Positions 44,386 to 56,000 of a stretch of 64,000 bases of DNA are shown piece after piece; position 1 is the first letter of the stretch; the number at the start of each line of letters is the position of its first letter. The translations under genes and the position numbers were made by a program. The notes beneath the pieces were generated by a model, which worked only from the letters and a program-made list of their open reading frames with translations, searched no databases and had not been told where the DNA came from. Origin of the DNA: Ascochyta rabiei (Eukaryota > Ascomycota > Dothideomycetes > Pleosporales > Didymellaceae); contig NC_082411.1 in assembly GCF_004011695.2 (NCBI RefSeq), positions 1,900,908 to 1,964,907 on the forward strand. The letters are read 5' to 3'.

Positions 44386-45462
44386 ATGCCTACTACTAGA
44401 AGTAACTCTTTTACTTCTACTTCTTCTACTTCTTCTTCTACTTCTTCTTCTACCTCTTCTTCTTCTATTGCTAAGTCTACAGCTAAGAGAGGAAGACCTA
44501 GCTTTAGTACTAAGCTAACTAGGTTAGAAAAGAAGACTAAAGCTTTAGAGCTAGAGATTTCTCTTCTAAAGAAGCTAGTAGATCTTCTCTCTACCTCCTC
44601 TACTTCTTCTAAGAAGGAAGAAAGCAACAAAGAAGAAAGTAAGTACCTATTCTTTTTTCTTCTCTCTCTTATTCTCTGTCTTTTCTTCTCTTTTTCTCTC
44701 TTTTATTCTCTATTTTTTCTTATCTCTTTTTCTTTTCTATTCTCTATCTTTTTCTGTCTTTTTCTTTCTTTTATTCTCTATCTTTTCTTATCTCTTTTTT
44801 CTATCTTATTCTTTATCTTTTCTTATCTCTTTTTTCTATCTTATTCTGTATCTTTTCTTATTTTTTTCTCTCTTTTATTCTCTATCTTTTCTTGTCTTTT
44901 TGTCTCTTTATCTCTTTTATTCTTTATCTTTTCTTATCTCTTTTTTCTCTCTTACTCTATATCTTTTCTTATCTCTTTTTTCTCTCTTATTCTATATCTT
45001 TCTTTATCTCTTTTTCTTTCTTATTCTCTATCTTTTCTTATCTCTCTTTCTCTCTCTTATTCTATATTCTTGCTTATCTCTTTTTCTCTCTTTTATTCTA
45101 TATTCTTGCTTATCTCTTTTTCTCTCTCTTATTCTAAATCTTTGCCTATCTCTTTTTTCTTTATATTCTACATCTTTTCTTCTCTTTTCTTCTCTTTTCT
45201 TTTCTTTTCTTCTCTTTTTTTCTCTCTTATTCTATTTTATTTTTATTTTATTTTAGTTTTCTTTTCTTTTCTATTCTATTTCTTTTCTACTCTGTCTTTT
45301 TATATATGTGTGTATTTTTTATATATATATATTTTTTTTAAGAATATTATCTTTTCTAGGCTCTACCTAGTGCTATCTTACTATTTTACTATTCTACTAG
45401 CTTATACTAACCTTCTACTAGTTACTTTCTCTTTTCCTACCTTTCTAGAGGGGGGTAAGTAG
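44386..45462 (+). CDS. Small AT-hook-like / coiled-coil protein, probably spliced
   Basis: The first 84 codons look genuine: Ser/Thr-rich start, KRGRPSF (AT-hook-like, residues about 34-40), then a leucine-rich helix (LTRLEKKTKALELEISLLKKLVDLL) and a Lys/Glu tail. A GTAAGT donor at 44639 follows. The frame stays open afterwards only because of a CT-rich tract that translates as Phe/Leu/Ser. The likelier model is an intron ending near 45,421 or later, with a TACTAAC branch site at 45405-45411. That intron would be about 780 nt, unusually long for this genome. A small DNA-binding protein is inference. Confidence 0.4.
   Translation: MPTTRSNSFTSTSSTSSSTSSSTSSSSIAKSTAKRGRPSFSTKLTRLEKKTKALELEISLLKKLVDLLSTSSTSSKKEESNKEESKYLFFFLLSLILCLFFSFSLFYSLFFLISFSFLFSIFFCLFLSFILYLFLSLFSILFFIFSYLFFLSYSVSFLIFFSLLFSIFSCLFVSLSLLFFIFSYLFFLSYSISFLISFFSLILYLSLSLFLSYSLSFLISLSLSYSIFLLISFSLFYSIFLLISFSLSYSKSLPISFFFIFYIFSSLFFSFLFFSSLFFSLILFYFYFILVFFSFLFYFFSTLSFYICVYFLYIYIFFKNIIFSRLYLVLSYYFTILLAYTNLLLVTFSFPTFLEGGK
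44645..45240 (+). repeat. Pyrimidine-rich satellite within the putative intron
   Basis: Imperfect repeats of TTATTCTCTATCTTTTCTTA TCTCTTTTT type (period roughly 50-60 bp), almost purely T and C on the + strand. Low-complexity DNA, not coding. Confidence 0.75.
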
Positions 45463-45622
45463 AAGCTTTTTTCTATACATTTATACATGTATATATATAT
45501 ATATATTTTTATTTTTTTTATTCTATTTTTACTTTTTATATTTATTTTTACTTACTTAATAATAGACTTTCTTATGCCTAGCGGTAGCTTTAGCGAGCTA
45601 GATCTGTTAAGCAGCCAGTTCC
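45463..45622. other. Right edge of unit X
   Basis: AT-repeats (TATATATA, poly-T) up to about 45,575, then about 45 bp of normal composition (CCTAGCGGTAGCTTTAGCGA) before the left end of module C at 45,623. The origin of that short piece is unknown. Confidence 0.4.
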
Positions 45623-46004
45623 CTATCCTAAATGGGTAGACCAAACAATATATTGTTCGATTTTAAGGCGTAAGTTTGTTAGGGACGAGATGTACACAAA
45701 CCTATGGTACATCTTAGACTACCCTATCATTCGCTTACTTTACAGTAATTTCTAACTACGTTCGTTTAACGCACAACAATTCAATTCCTTTAAAAGCGAA
45801 ATATGTTTCTTAAGCTACTAGAAGGTATAATCTATATAACTTTTAGCGCAACAGTCTGTGTAGTTAATAGTATTAGGGTTTAGTGTTTATGGTTGCTATT
45901 GCGCTAGCGTATAGAGGACAACAATGTTTACTATATATAAACAACAGCATAAAAATGTAACACATAAACTACACAGCATAACTATATTAGTTACAGCATG
46001 CGAT

Positions 46005-47771
46005 CTACGCCTGGGGTTTGTAAAGCTTAAGCAAAGTAAGTTGGCGCATCAGACAGACAGGTGCAGGGCTTTTTGCTGTCTTTTAGGCAGGCGCAGGCTT
46101 AACGCACTCCTTATTACTGCCGTGTTCGCAGTCCTCCATCTTGCTGTCTTTAATCTCCTCCACCTGCGTCGCTAACATAGGCATGTTCGCCTTAATTAAC
46201 AGCGTTGCCTTCTTGCTGATAGATCCGCCAGAGATGCCCTCTAAGCCTAGCTAGGCGTCTAAGGCCATGCTTGCTTTATAGGCTATTAGATTTACCTTTA
46301 TAACTAACTTAAGCCAGATATACTAGAAGGGGACGCAGAGATTGTTCTCTACCTACAAGTTAGAGATAATGTTGTGCAGCATCAGGCAGAGCATGCCCTA
46401 GCCTAGCCGCTTGGCTGCTTTGTACTAGCGGAGCGCCTGGTACAGCTGCCTCTTAAACCGCTGTCGCTGCTGAGGCCCTAAAGCGGCAGTGACAGACAGC
46501 AGCAGGGCGTCTATAGCCTTAGAGCTGACCTTGCCCTTGCTATATCAGTTATTGCCCTTATTGTTCAGCCTTGCAGCGTCCTGCGTCTGGATCTGGTTAA
46601 TCTTCTTAGTGTAGGCCTTGCTAAGGAAAGCTATAGCCTAGCGGTACTTAATATAGATAATGTCCAGCTCCTGCTTATAGCGGTCGCACAAGCTCTAGGC
46701 AGAGGCAAGCGCGCTTTAAGGCACAGTTAAGGAGCTGCTCTTCTGCAACAGCTGCCAGCGGCTGTGGGAGGAAGCGGGCGGGCGGGTTTCCTTAGGCTCC
46801 TGCGCAAAAGGCGATCCTTGCATACGCCAGCTTCGCAGGAAGGCAGCAGCCAAGACCTAGGAAGCAGCATTGCTAATGGAGCGGGCCTTGTTAAGCATAC
46901 TAGAGGCTGTTAGGTAAGGCGCTGTAGCGCTGCTGTACAGGTTGTTGTTGTTACCTACTAGCTGCTTAAGGATCTATAAAATGAACAGCTTGTCTGGGCG
47001 CGAGATAGAGGCATAGGCACCGTGTTCCTTGCGGGATGCCGACTCAGGCGGCGGTACCAACCTAAGGTCCTGCTTCTTCTGCGCTTGCATAAGCTCCAGC
47101 TTCTTGGCGCGCTCTTGCTTAGCACGGCAGTTTTTGTTAGAGACGCTCGTGATCTGGGCAGGTTCCTCCTGTCCAACCTGTCCACAGACAGGCTCCTTAA
47201 GCTTAGGCTCTTCCAACCCGTCAGACTCGTTTAGTTCTGACAGCTGCGGCGTCGTTAGGCTGGGAGGCTCAGTGGCTAGCTGGAGACGCTTCAACAGCAG
47301 CACTGAACTCAACGCAGCAGCGCGCTTTGTTAACTGCGGTGGGGAGTCGCGGGGCTGCTGCGCTGAAGGGGGTTTCTTTTAAAAGCTGTCGCTTGCGCTG
47401 TTAGCAAGGCCCTGTGCTGCAGAGACTAGCCGCGCCCATGTATCAGCAGGCAACGCGCTTTTGGCAAGCGTCTCCCTTAACAGCCATATCGCCGACAGCA
47501 CAGAGTAGGCGACAAACACAGGCTTACAGACACTTGTCTTGTCTAGAACCAGCCAGCCTGCGCTGTGTAGGCGGAATAGAGCATTATACTGCAAGTTTAA
47601 GACAGTAGCCTTGTTCTAAAACAGCTTTTAGTAGTCCTTGTTTAGCAGGTTGTATGCAAGCCTGTGGGCAAAGCTAGACTTGCTGGCCAAGGGCAAGCTC
47701 TGAGGCCCGCCATCGAATTGCTCAGCGGCATCTTCTAGCGCGGAGATCCACGGCAGATTAGATGGCGACAT
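46005..47771 (-). pseudogene. TLH partner protein, module C copy
   Basis: A 589-codon frame, no net indels, more nonsense codons than A or D. Includes the same shared stops (after NKDY, before VLAAAFLRSW, in NL*VE). The longest open stretches lie at 46974-47312 (central charged region) and 47379-47594. Confidence 0.6.
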
Positions 47772-47971
47772 GTTTGTTTATTAACGTAGAAGATAAGGGG
47801 AAAGAAGAAGCAGTTGTGTTATGTTAAGACCCTGGACCAGGGTAACGGCCTAGACGGAGATTGGCCTGTACAACATGGGCGGGCGCATAAGCTGGGGTGC
47901 GAGACTTAATATAACCTAACAATAAGAAGCAGGTTTACAGCGTAGAACAGAAAGAACAGTACGTTGCCAAC
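47772..47971. promoter_or_regulatory. Divergent promoter gap of module C
   Basis: 200 bp between ATG 47771 (minus) and ATG 47972 (plus), matching B and D in length and sequence. Confidence 0.45.
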
Positions 47972-50655
47972 ATGTCAGCAGAAGGCGTCAAGAATTAATA
48001 CTTTGAGCACTTGGCTAAGTACCAGGTTGCGGTGTGCAGAGAGTGCCGGTACGCCGTATGGCCAGATCAGATTAAGGGCCATTTGCAGAAGCTACACAAG
48101 CAGCCGCAGAAGAAAGCTAAAGCTATTAGAGATGCTGTACGCAGATAGGCAGACTTGCTACAGTACCCTATTAAGTTAGAGATACCAAGCAATAGCGTTA
48201 ACCCTATTCTGCAGCTGCCGGTTTACGACAACAGACTGCTGTGTTTGCTGGAAGCAGAGCGGTGTCAGCACATCGCAAGGACCGTAGATTCGATCAAGGT
48301 ACACTGGCGTCAATGTCACAACAGGTGGTCGGTAGGGAAGAAGCGGGGGCGCCCTAGCGGGACTTGAGAAAAGGCAATGCAGACGCAGCTAGGAGATAGT
48401 TGCAAGCGTGTACACTGCCAGCAATTATTCAGTAGCTGGCACGGATTACAGTACTTTAAGGTGCGTTACACCCCAGACAGCGGTCCGCAGCCTGTCCCTA
48501 TTAAGGGTGAGGCAGCGTGGGCGCGGGTAGGCGAGGAGATGGCCAAGACGTGGGCCAACGTCAAGAACCAGACAAAGACAACAATCGAAGACGGGAAGAA
48601 GGACAAGGCGGCCCTATGGCTGGAGCGGACTGGGTAGCTGCCGTACTTGAACAAACTAGATTATCCTAAATTGCTGGCGAGCATTAAGGAGCCTAACATA
48701 GACCTAGAGAAAGATAAGGAGCCTGTTAAGGCTGCGATTTAGAGCGCAATAGATGGACTGGCCTACGTGAGCTAGACGTCTGTTATTAAGCGGACAGGCA
48801 TATTTGTACGTATAGAGGCCATTTGTACAGAGAAGCACCAGACTAGGTACACGCTGCTGCAGGTGTATATGGACAAGAAGTTAATTAAAGAGCAGTCACG
48901 CCCGTAGAAGCAGATGCTGATGTTTTTTGCAAGGACGCAGAGGGAGCACTGTTGGAACAGCCCCAAGTACCGCTTCACACAGCAGCAGCGCGAGGCGTGG
49001 GAGGCATTAATTGAGCAGGCAGAGAGAGACGTAGGCGGGGCAGAGATGGAGATAGCAGACGAGGACCAGGACGAGGACGGGGAGGAAGAGGAGGACGAGA
49101 TGATGATCGATGAGCTTGACGACGAGCAGAACACGTCCGAACGCGACAATGAGCCTAAGCACGCAAAGCTAAGGCCGGTTAAAAAAGCGTGCTTGGACTT
49201 TTGCATTGCGCTGCTCTAACAGACCATCTGCCGCAAGGAGTACAACTGCGCGTTAGTGTGCGCGTTAGCTGTGCTCAGCGTTAAAGAGGATGGCTGGAAG
49301 GGCCCTGAGCTGTACCTGCCAATCTTGTCGTCTGTAATTAAAATTACCTGTTTTATGGTTGTGCAGCACGCACTAGAGCTGTCTGAGCCGTTTGAAGAGC
49401 AGGCATTTAACGACGACAGCGCGTACAGGGGGAGCGATAGCGGCAGCAGTCCCCCCAGTCAGCGTTGACCAAAAGGCTGCTTGGAGTTTGTGCAGCAGAT
49501 AATGGACAGGTTTATGGTGCGAGGGAGCTACAGCCTAATGCAGTAGATGCTTGACTTACGCACGTACAGGCTGAAGGTGCACTACAACACCATGTTGCGC
49601 AGCCACGTTAAGTGGATAGGGAAGGATAAGCTGCTGTACAAGAACTTGCACTTTACTATAGCCTAGTTCTGCAGCATAGTGCACGGTATGCAGGCTGAGG
49701 CCAAGCGGCTGCTGGTGGAGGAGTTGCTGTTTTGCGGCGAGCAGACAGCAGGTCAAGTGCCCCAGATCCCATGGGAGCAGCTGCGCGACAACCCGACTGA
49801 CGAGCGGCCAGGGTGGAACTTTTTGAAGGACTACTGCACGCGCATGCCTGCAGATAGGGAGAAGTAGCTGTTTGAGCGCGTAGGGCAGGACGCCAGCGTC
49901 AGGAAAAGGTTTATTAAGCCAGGAACCTGTTCAGGCGTTGACTGGAAAGAGGTGGAGCGGTACATAGATCGAGTGATTGCGTTTCAAGAGAAGCTGGCCG
50001 CGTTAGTGCACATGGCAGAAGGGCAACCCGCAAGGTGGCCAGAGCTAGGCAGCGTTTAACACAGCAACACCGTTAAGGGGGGCCACTAAAACATTTTTAT
50101 TAAGGATGGTATAGTTGCGTTTGTTACATAGTACTATAAGGGGTATGCTGTAAGCAGCAATGTCAAGATTATTTACTAGTACTTGCTGCGCAAGGTGGGC
50201 GAGCTGGTGGTGTATTACATGTGGTTGGTGTTGCTGTTCCAGCAGCAGATGGAGGCGATGGTGTGGGAGAAGGAGGCGATATCGTCGCACATGTGGCCAG
50301 CAGACCCTAGCAGACGGAAGTGGACAAGCGACCAGTTTTGGGAAATATTAAAGCGTGAAAGCAGAGTAGGTTTAAAGCAAGAGTTAACGATTGCAGTATA
50401 CCGTGAGATTGCTATCAGCATTAGCTGGAGGTTTTTGCAGCTATTGTCAGCATTTTGAGCAGAGGAGGGAGAGGAGAACGAGGAGTGGAATGAGGAGAAT
50501 ATGCTCGCCAATATCTAGGACAAGCAGGCCGGCTACAGCGCGCACGTAGCCGGCATGGTATACGCGCGCGGGATTATAGAGATAGCAGGCGTTACAGCAG
50601 ACAGGCAGCAGCTGTTCCGCAACTTAAGCACCAATTGGCACCGGTTTTTGGGTTT
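47972..50655 (+). pseudogene. TLH helicase, module C copy, lacks the RecQ domain
   Basis: Keeps the frame of A and D without indels but with many TAG/TAA. Contains the OrsD-type fingers, acidic stretch (DEDQDEDGEEEEDEMM) and the recombinase-like region (AVYREIAISISWRF; QAGYSAHVAGMVYARG). It is cut at 50,655, before the helicase P-loop, by the left end of module D. Confidence 0.8.
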
Positions 50656-51061
50656 CTATCCCAAATGGGTAGTTGCAGTGTACCTTCACTGGAGTTACAG
50701 CTTTGGGTTTGTTAGTGACAACGGCTACAGGACACTTGCGTATTTTCAGTCACAACGTACGCTGGAATACTATTCAGTTGTACGCTGGAATTCCATTTTT
50801 AAGTCTGTTCAAGCTGAGATGCGGCTGACGCTCTTGCAGCACTTAACTCTGTTATCTATGCAACCCCCAGCATTATTGTCCCATTGGTTGGTAGTGTTGG
50901 GGTTGGTGCTTGTAGTTGGGGTTAGTTAGGGTTAGGCTAGCGCGCGGAGGACCAGGGCCGCGCCGCATCACTACAACAGAACAACTCTGCAAACACTAAC
51001 ACAAGAAGTAAACACACTTACTACACAGCACAGAATAAAAAATTGTAGTACGCTATTTGCC

Positions 51062-52825
51062 TTAAAAAGGCTTACACAGCTTAAGCAAAGTAAGTTAGCA
51101 CATTAGACAGACGGGTGCAGGGCTTTTTGCTGTCTTCCAGGCGGGCGCAGGCTCAACGTCATTTTCGTCCCTGCCGCCTTCGCTGTCCTCCACCTTGCTG
51201 TCTTTAATCTCCTCTACCTGTGTCGCCGACATAGGCATGTTTGCCTTAATTGACAGCGTTGCCTTCTCGCTGATAGATCTGCCAGAGATGCCCTCTAAGC
51301 CCAGCCAGGCGTCTAAGGCCATGCTTGCTTTGTAGGCCTCCAGATTCACCTTTACAACCAGCTCGAGCCAGATGTGCCAGAAGGGGACGCAGAGATCGTT
51401 CTCTACCTACAAGTTGGAGATAATGTTGTGCAGCATCAGGCAGAGCATGCCCCAGCCTAGCTGCTTGGCTGCTTTGTACCAGCAGAGCGCCTGGTGCAGC
51501 CGCCTCTTAAACTGCTGTCGCTGCTCAGGCCCTGAAGCGGCGGTGACAGACAGCAGCAGGGCGTCTATGGCCTCAGAGCTGACCTTGCCCTTGCCGTATC
51601 AGTTGTTGCCCTTGTTGTTTAGCCTTGCGGCGTCCTGCGCCCGGATCTGGTCGATCTTCTCGGTGTAGGCCTTGCTGAGGAAAGCCATGGCCCAGCGGTA
51701 CTTGATGTGGATGATGTCCAGCTCCTGCTCGTAGCGATCGCACAGGCTCCAGGCGGAGGCGAGCGCGCTCTGGAGCACCGTCGAGGCGCTGCTCTTCTGC
51801 GACAGCTGCCAGCGGCTGCGGGAGGAAGCGGGCGGGCGGGTTTCCCCAGGCTCCTGCGCAAAAGGCGATCCTTGCATACGCCAGCTTCGCAGAAAGGCAG
51901 CAGCCAAGACCTAGGAAGCAGCATTGCTAATGGAGCGGGCCTTGTTAAGCATGCCAGAAGCTGTTAGGTAAGGCGCTGTGGCGCTGCTGTACAGGTTGTT
52001 GTCGTCGTCTACTGGCTGCTTGAGGATCTATGAAATAAACGGCTCGTCCTGGCGCGAGATGGAGGCATAGGCACCGTGTTCCCTACAAGATGCCGACTTA
52101 GGCGGCGGTACCAATCTAAGGTCCTGCTTCTTCTGCGCTCGCATAAGCTCCAGCTTCTTGGCGCGCTCTTGCTTAGCACAGCGATTTTTGTTGGTGATGG
52201 TTGTGATCTGGGCGGGTTCCTCCTGGCTGATCTGTTCACGGACAGGCTCCTCAGGCTCAGGCTCCTCCAACCCGTCAGACTCGTTTGACCTTGACAGCTG
52301 CGGCGTCGTTGGGCTGGGAGGCTCGGTGGCTAGCCGGAGACGCTTCGACAGCAGCGCCGAACTTGATGCAGCAGCGCGCTTTGTTAACTGCGGTGGGGAG
52401 TCGCAGGGCTGCTGCGCTGAAGGGGGTTCTGTTTAAAAGCTGTCGCTTGCGCTGTTAGCAAGGTCCTGCGCTGCAGAAACCAGCCGCGCCCACGTATCAG
52501 CAGGCAACGCGCTTTCGGTAAGCGTCTCCCTTAACAGCCATATCGCCGACAGCACAGAGTAGGCAACAAAGACAGGCTTGCAGACACTCGTCTTGTCCAG
52601 AACCAGCCAGCCTGCGCTGTGCGGGCGGAGTAGAGCATTACGCTGCGAGTTTGAGACGGTCGCCCTACTCTAGAACAGCTTTTAGTAGTCCTTGTTCGGC
52701 AGGTCGTATGCGAGCCTGTGGGCAAAGCTAGACTCGCTGGCCAAGGGGAAGCTCTGAGGCCCGCCATCGAATTGCTCGGCGGCATCTTCCAGCGCGGAGA
52801 TCCACAGCAGATTAGATAGCGACAT
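51062..52825 (-). pseudogene. TLH partner protein, module D copy
   Basis: A 588-codon frame with no net indel. At least eight nonsense codons: after NKDY, KLF, SDSF, FIS, NAAS, KGNN, SNL and LMC. All are TAA/TAG/TGA one transition from Gln or Trp. Three (52682-52684, 51911-51913, 51407-51409) lie at identical places in A, B and C. Visible regions: DKTSVCKPVFVAYSVLSAIW, EEPEPEEPVREQ, RCAKQERAKKLELMRAQKK and WSLCDRYEQELDIIHIKYRW. No family recognised. Confidence 0.6.
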
Positions 52826-53025
52826 GTTTGTTTGTTAACGTCGAAGATGAGGGGAAAGAAGAAGCAGTCGTGTTGTGCTGAGCCCCTGGACCAGGGTAAC
52901 GGCCTGAACGGAGATTAGTCTGTACATCATGAGCTGACGCAGAGGCTGGGGTGTGAAACTTAACATAACCCAGCGATAAGAACAGCAACTGCAGCGTTAG
53001 ATCAAGCAAGAACCAAGCTACCAAC
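52826..53025. promoter_or_regulatory. Divergent promoter gap of module D
   Basis: 200 bp between the opposed ATGs at 52825 (minus) and 53026 (plus). Contains AGAAGCAGTCGTGTTGTGCT and other stretches shared with B and C. Confidence 0.45.
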
Positions 53026-56000
53026 ATGTCGGCAGAAGAAGTCAAGAATCCGTGTTTTAAGCACTTGGCTGAGTACCAGGTCGCGGTGTGCAGAGCGTGC
53101 CGATACGCTGTATAGCCAGATCAGATCAAGAGCTACTTACACAAACAGCACAAGAAGTCACTTAAAAACGCTAAAGCAGTTAGAGAAGCCGTACGTTAGT
53201 GGGCAGACTTGCTACAGTACCCTACGGAGTTAGAGATACCCAGCAACGGCGTGCAGGCGATCCCCCAGCTGCCTGTATTTGACGACGGGCTGCTGTGTCA
53301 ACTCGAACCAGAGACATGCTAACTAGTGTTCCGCAGCCTAAAGACGCTGAAAGAACATTAGCGTACGACACATAGGTGGTTAGCTAGAAAGAAATGTAGA
53401 CGCTCCAGCTGAACCCAGGCAAAGGTGTTACAGGCCCAGCTTAAAGATAGCTGCAAGCGCGTACACTGCCAGCGACTTTTTAGCAGCCAGCACAGATTAC
53501 AGTACTTTGAGGTTCGTCACAACCCAGACAGCGGTCCGCAGCCCGTCCCCGTTAAGGGCGAGGCGGCGTAGGCGCGGGTAGGCGAGGAGATGGCCAAGAC
53601 GTGGGCCAATGTCAAGAACCGGACGAAGACAACGATCAAAGACAGGGAGAAGGACGAGGCGGCCCCATGGCTGGAGCGGACTGGGTGGCTGCCGTACTTG
53701 AACAAACTAGATCGTCTGGAATTGCTGGCAAGCGTTAAGGAGCCTAATATAGACCCGGAGAAAGATAAAGAGCCTATTAAGGCTGCGATTTAGAGCGCAA
53801 TGGATGGACTGGCCTGCGTGAGCCAGACATCTGTTATTAAGCGGACAGGCATATTCGTGCGTATAGAGGCCATTTGTACAGAGAAGTATCAGACTAGGTA
53901 CACGCCGCTGCAGGCGTATATGGACAAGAAGTTGATTAAAGAGCAGTCACGTCTATAGAAGCAGATACTGATGTTTTTTGCACAGACGCAGAGGGAGCAC
54001 TGTTGGAACAGCCCCAAGTACCGCTTCACACAGCAGCAGCGCGAGGCGTGGGAGGCATTGATCGAGCAGGCAGAGAGAGACGTAGGCAGGGCAGAGATGG
54101 AGATAGCAGACGAGGATCAAGCCGAAGACGGCGAGGAAGAGGAAGACGAGATGATGATCGATAAGCTCAACGACGACGACGAGCAGGACCTGTCCGAACG
54201 CAACCATAAGCCTGAGCACGCAAAGCTAAGACCTGTTAAAAAAGTGTGCTTGGACTTTTGCATCGCGCTGCTCTAACAGACCATCTGCCGCAAGGAATAC
54301 GACTGCGCGTTGGTGTGTGCGTTAGCTGTACTCGGCGTCAAAGAGGACGGCTGGAAGGGCCCCAAGCTGTACCCGCCAATCTTGTCGTCTGTGATTAAAA
54401 TCACCCGTTTCATAGTTGTGCAGCACGCGCTGGAGCTGTCTGAGCCGTTTGAAGAGCAGGCATTCGACGACGACAGCGCGTACAGGGGGAGCGATAGCGG
54501 CAGCAGTTTCCCTAGTCAGCGTCGACTAAAAGGCTGCTTAGAGTTTGTGCAGCAGATAATGGACAGGTTTATAGTGCGAGGTAGCTACAGCCTAATGTAG
54601 TAGATGCTTGACTTACGCACGTACAGGCTGAAGGTGCACTACAACACTACGTCGCGCAGCCACGTTGAGTGGATAGGGAAGGATGAGCTGCTGTACAAGA
54701 ACTTGCACTTTACTATAGCCCAGTTCTGCGGCATAGTGCACGGTATGTAGGCTGAGACCAAGCGAATACTAGTAGAGGAGCTGCTGTTTTGCAACAGGCA
54801 GACGGCCGATCAAGTCCCCCAGATTCCGTGGGAGCAGCTGCGCGACAACCCGACTGACGAGCGGCCAGGGTGGAACTTTTTAAAGGACCACTGCACGCGC
54901 ATGCCCGTAGATGGGGAGAAGTGGCTGTTTGAGCTCGTAGGGCAGGACGCTAGCGTTAGGGAAAGATTCATTAAGCCAGGAACCTGTTTAGGCATTGACT
55001 GGAAAGAGGTGGAGCAGTACATGGATTGAGTAATTGCGTTTTAAGAGAAGCTGGCCGCGTTAGTGCACATGGCAGAAGGGCAACCCGCAAGGTGGCCAGA
55101 GTTGGGCAGCGTTCGACACAGCAACACCATTAAGCGGGGCCACTGAAACATTTTTATTAAGGACGGCATAGTTGTGTTTGTTATGTGGTACTACAAGGGG
55201 TATGCCGTAAGCAGTGATGTTAAGATCATTTACTGGTACTTGCTGCGCAAGGTAGGCGAGCTGGTGGTGTATTACATGTGGTTGGTGTTGCTGTTCCAGC
55301 AGCAGTTGGAAGCGATGGTGTGGGAGAAAGAGGCAATATCATCGCACATGTGGCCAGCGGACCCCAGCAGACGGAAGTGGACAAGCGACCGATTTTGTGA
55401 AATACTGAAGCGTGAAAGCAGAGTAGGTTTAAAGCAAGAGTTGACGATTGCAGCATACTGTGAGATTGCCATCAGCATTAGCTAGAGGTTTTTGCGGCTA
55501 TTGTCGGCATTTTGAGCAGAGGAGGGAGAGGAGAACGAGGAGTGGAATGAGGAGAATATGCTCGCCAACATTTAGGACAAGCAGGCTGGCTATAGCGCGC
55601 ACGTAGCCAGTATGGTATACGCGCGCGGGATTATAGAGATAGCAGGCGTTATAGCAGACAGGCGGCAGCTGTTCCGCAACTCAAGCACCGATTGGCACCG
55701 GTTTTTAGGTTTCCAGTCCGCCGTAGACGCAGTGGCAGACGTTAAGAAGCAGAAGAAGGCGCCGTTCGAGAGCAAGGCCGACGAGGCGAGGATAGAGCGG
55801 CTGGAGCGGCTGAGGAAGATAGACCCGGCAGCGCAACTTAAGCGAATGAAGGGCAAGAAAGCAAAATTCAGAGGCGTGCAGAAGGAGGCCATTAAGGCAA
55901 TCATTGCCGGCGAGAGCCCCGTTGTGGCCGTGATGCCGACTGGCGCAGGCAAGAGCATGTTGTTTATGTTGCCAGCGTGGGCAGAGCAAGGCGGAACAAC

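Larger units (their letters stand above)
32345..45575. mobile_element. AT-rich TLH unit X, about 13.2 kb
   Basis: Bounded on the left by a break inside the module B helicase and on the right by module C. The missing remainder of the module B helicase does not reappear to its right, so this is not a simple insertion. The whole block is AT-rich and poor in CpA, TpG and CpG, with CTA/TAG everywhere. Order: palindromic minisatellite, minus-strand gene, divergent spacer with tandem repeats, long TLH gene, AT-rich spacer, 101-bp tandem repeat, small AT-hook-like ORF with a CT-rich tract. It has the same divergent gene-helicase plan as modules A-D but little sequence similarity to them. Confidence 0.6.
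45623..50655. mobile_element. TLH module C (truncated in the helicase gene)
   Basis: Left end CTATCCTAAATGGG; 382-bp left-end repeat to 46,004 with a one-arm-mutated version of the 18-bp palindrome (about 45,642-45,659); partner gene on the minus strand; 200-bp gap; helicase frame for about 895 codons. It switches to module D at 50,656, between codons for FLGF and the expected QSAVDA. Confidence 0.8.

Noticed and set aside
44645..45462. A 358-codon frame with a long Phe/Leu/Ser tail resembling a membrane protein
   Set aside because: The hydrophobic tail comes from a T/C-only satellite; similar frames are open in all three phases. Only the first 84 codons are kept as plausible.
32345..45575. 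Unit X as a simple insertion into the module B helicase
   Set aside because: The rest of the module B helicase does not resume on the right side; module C starts there with its own left end.
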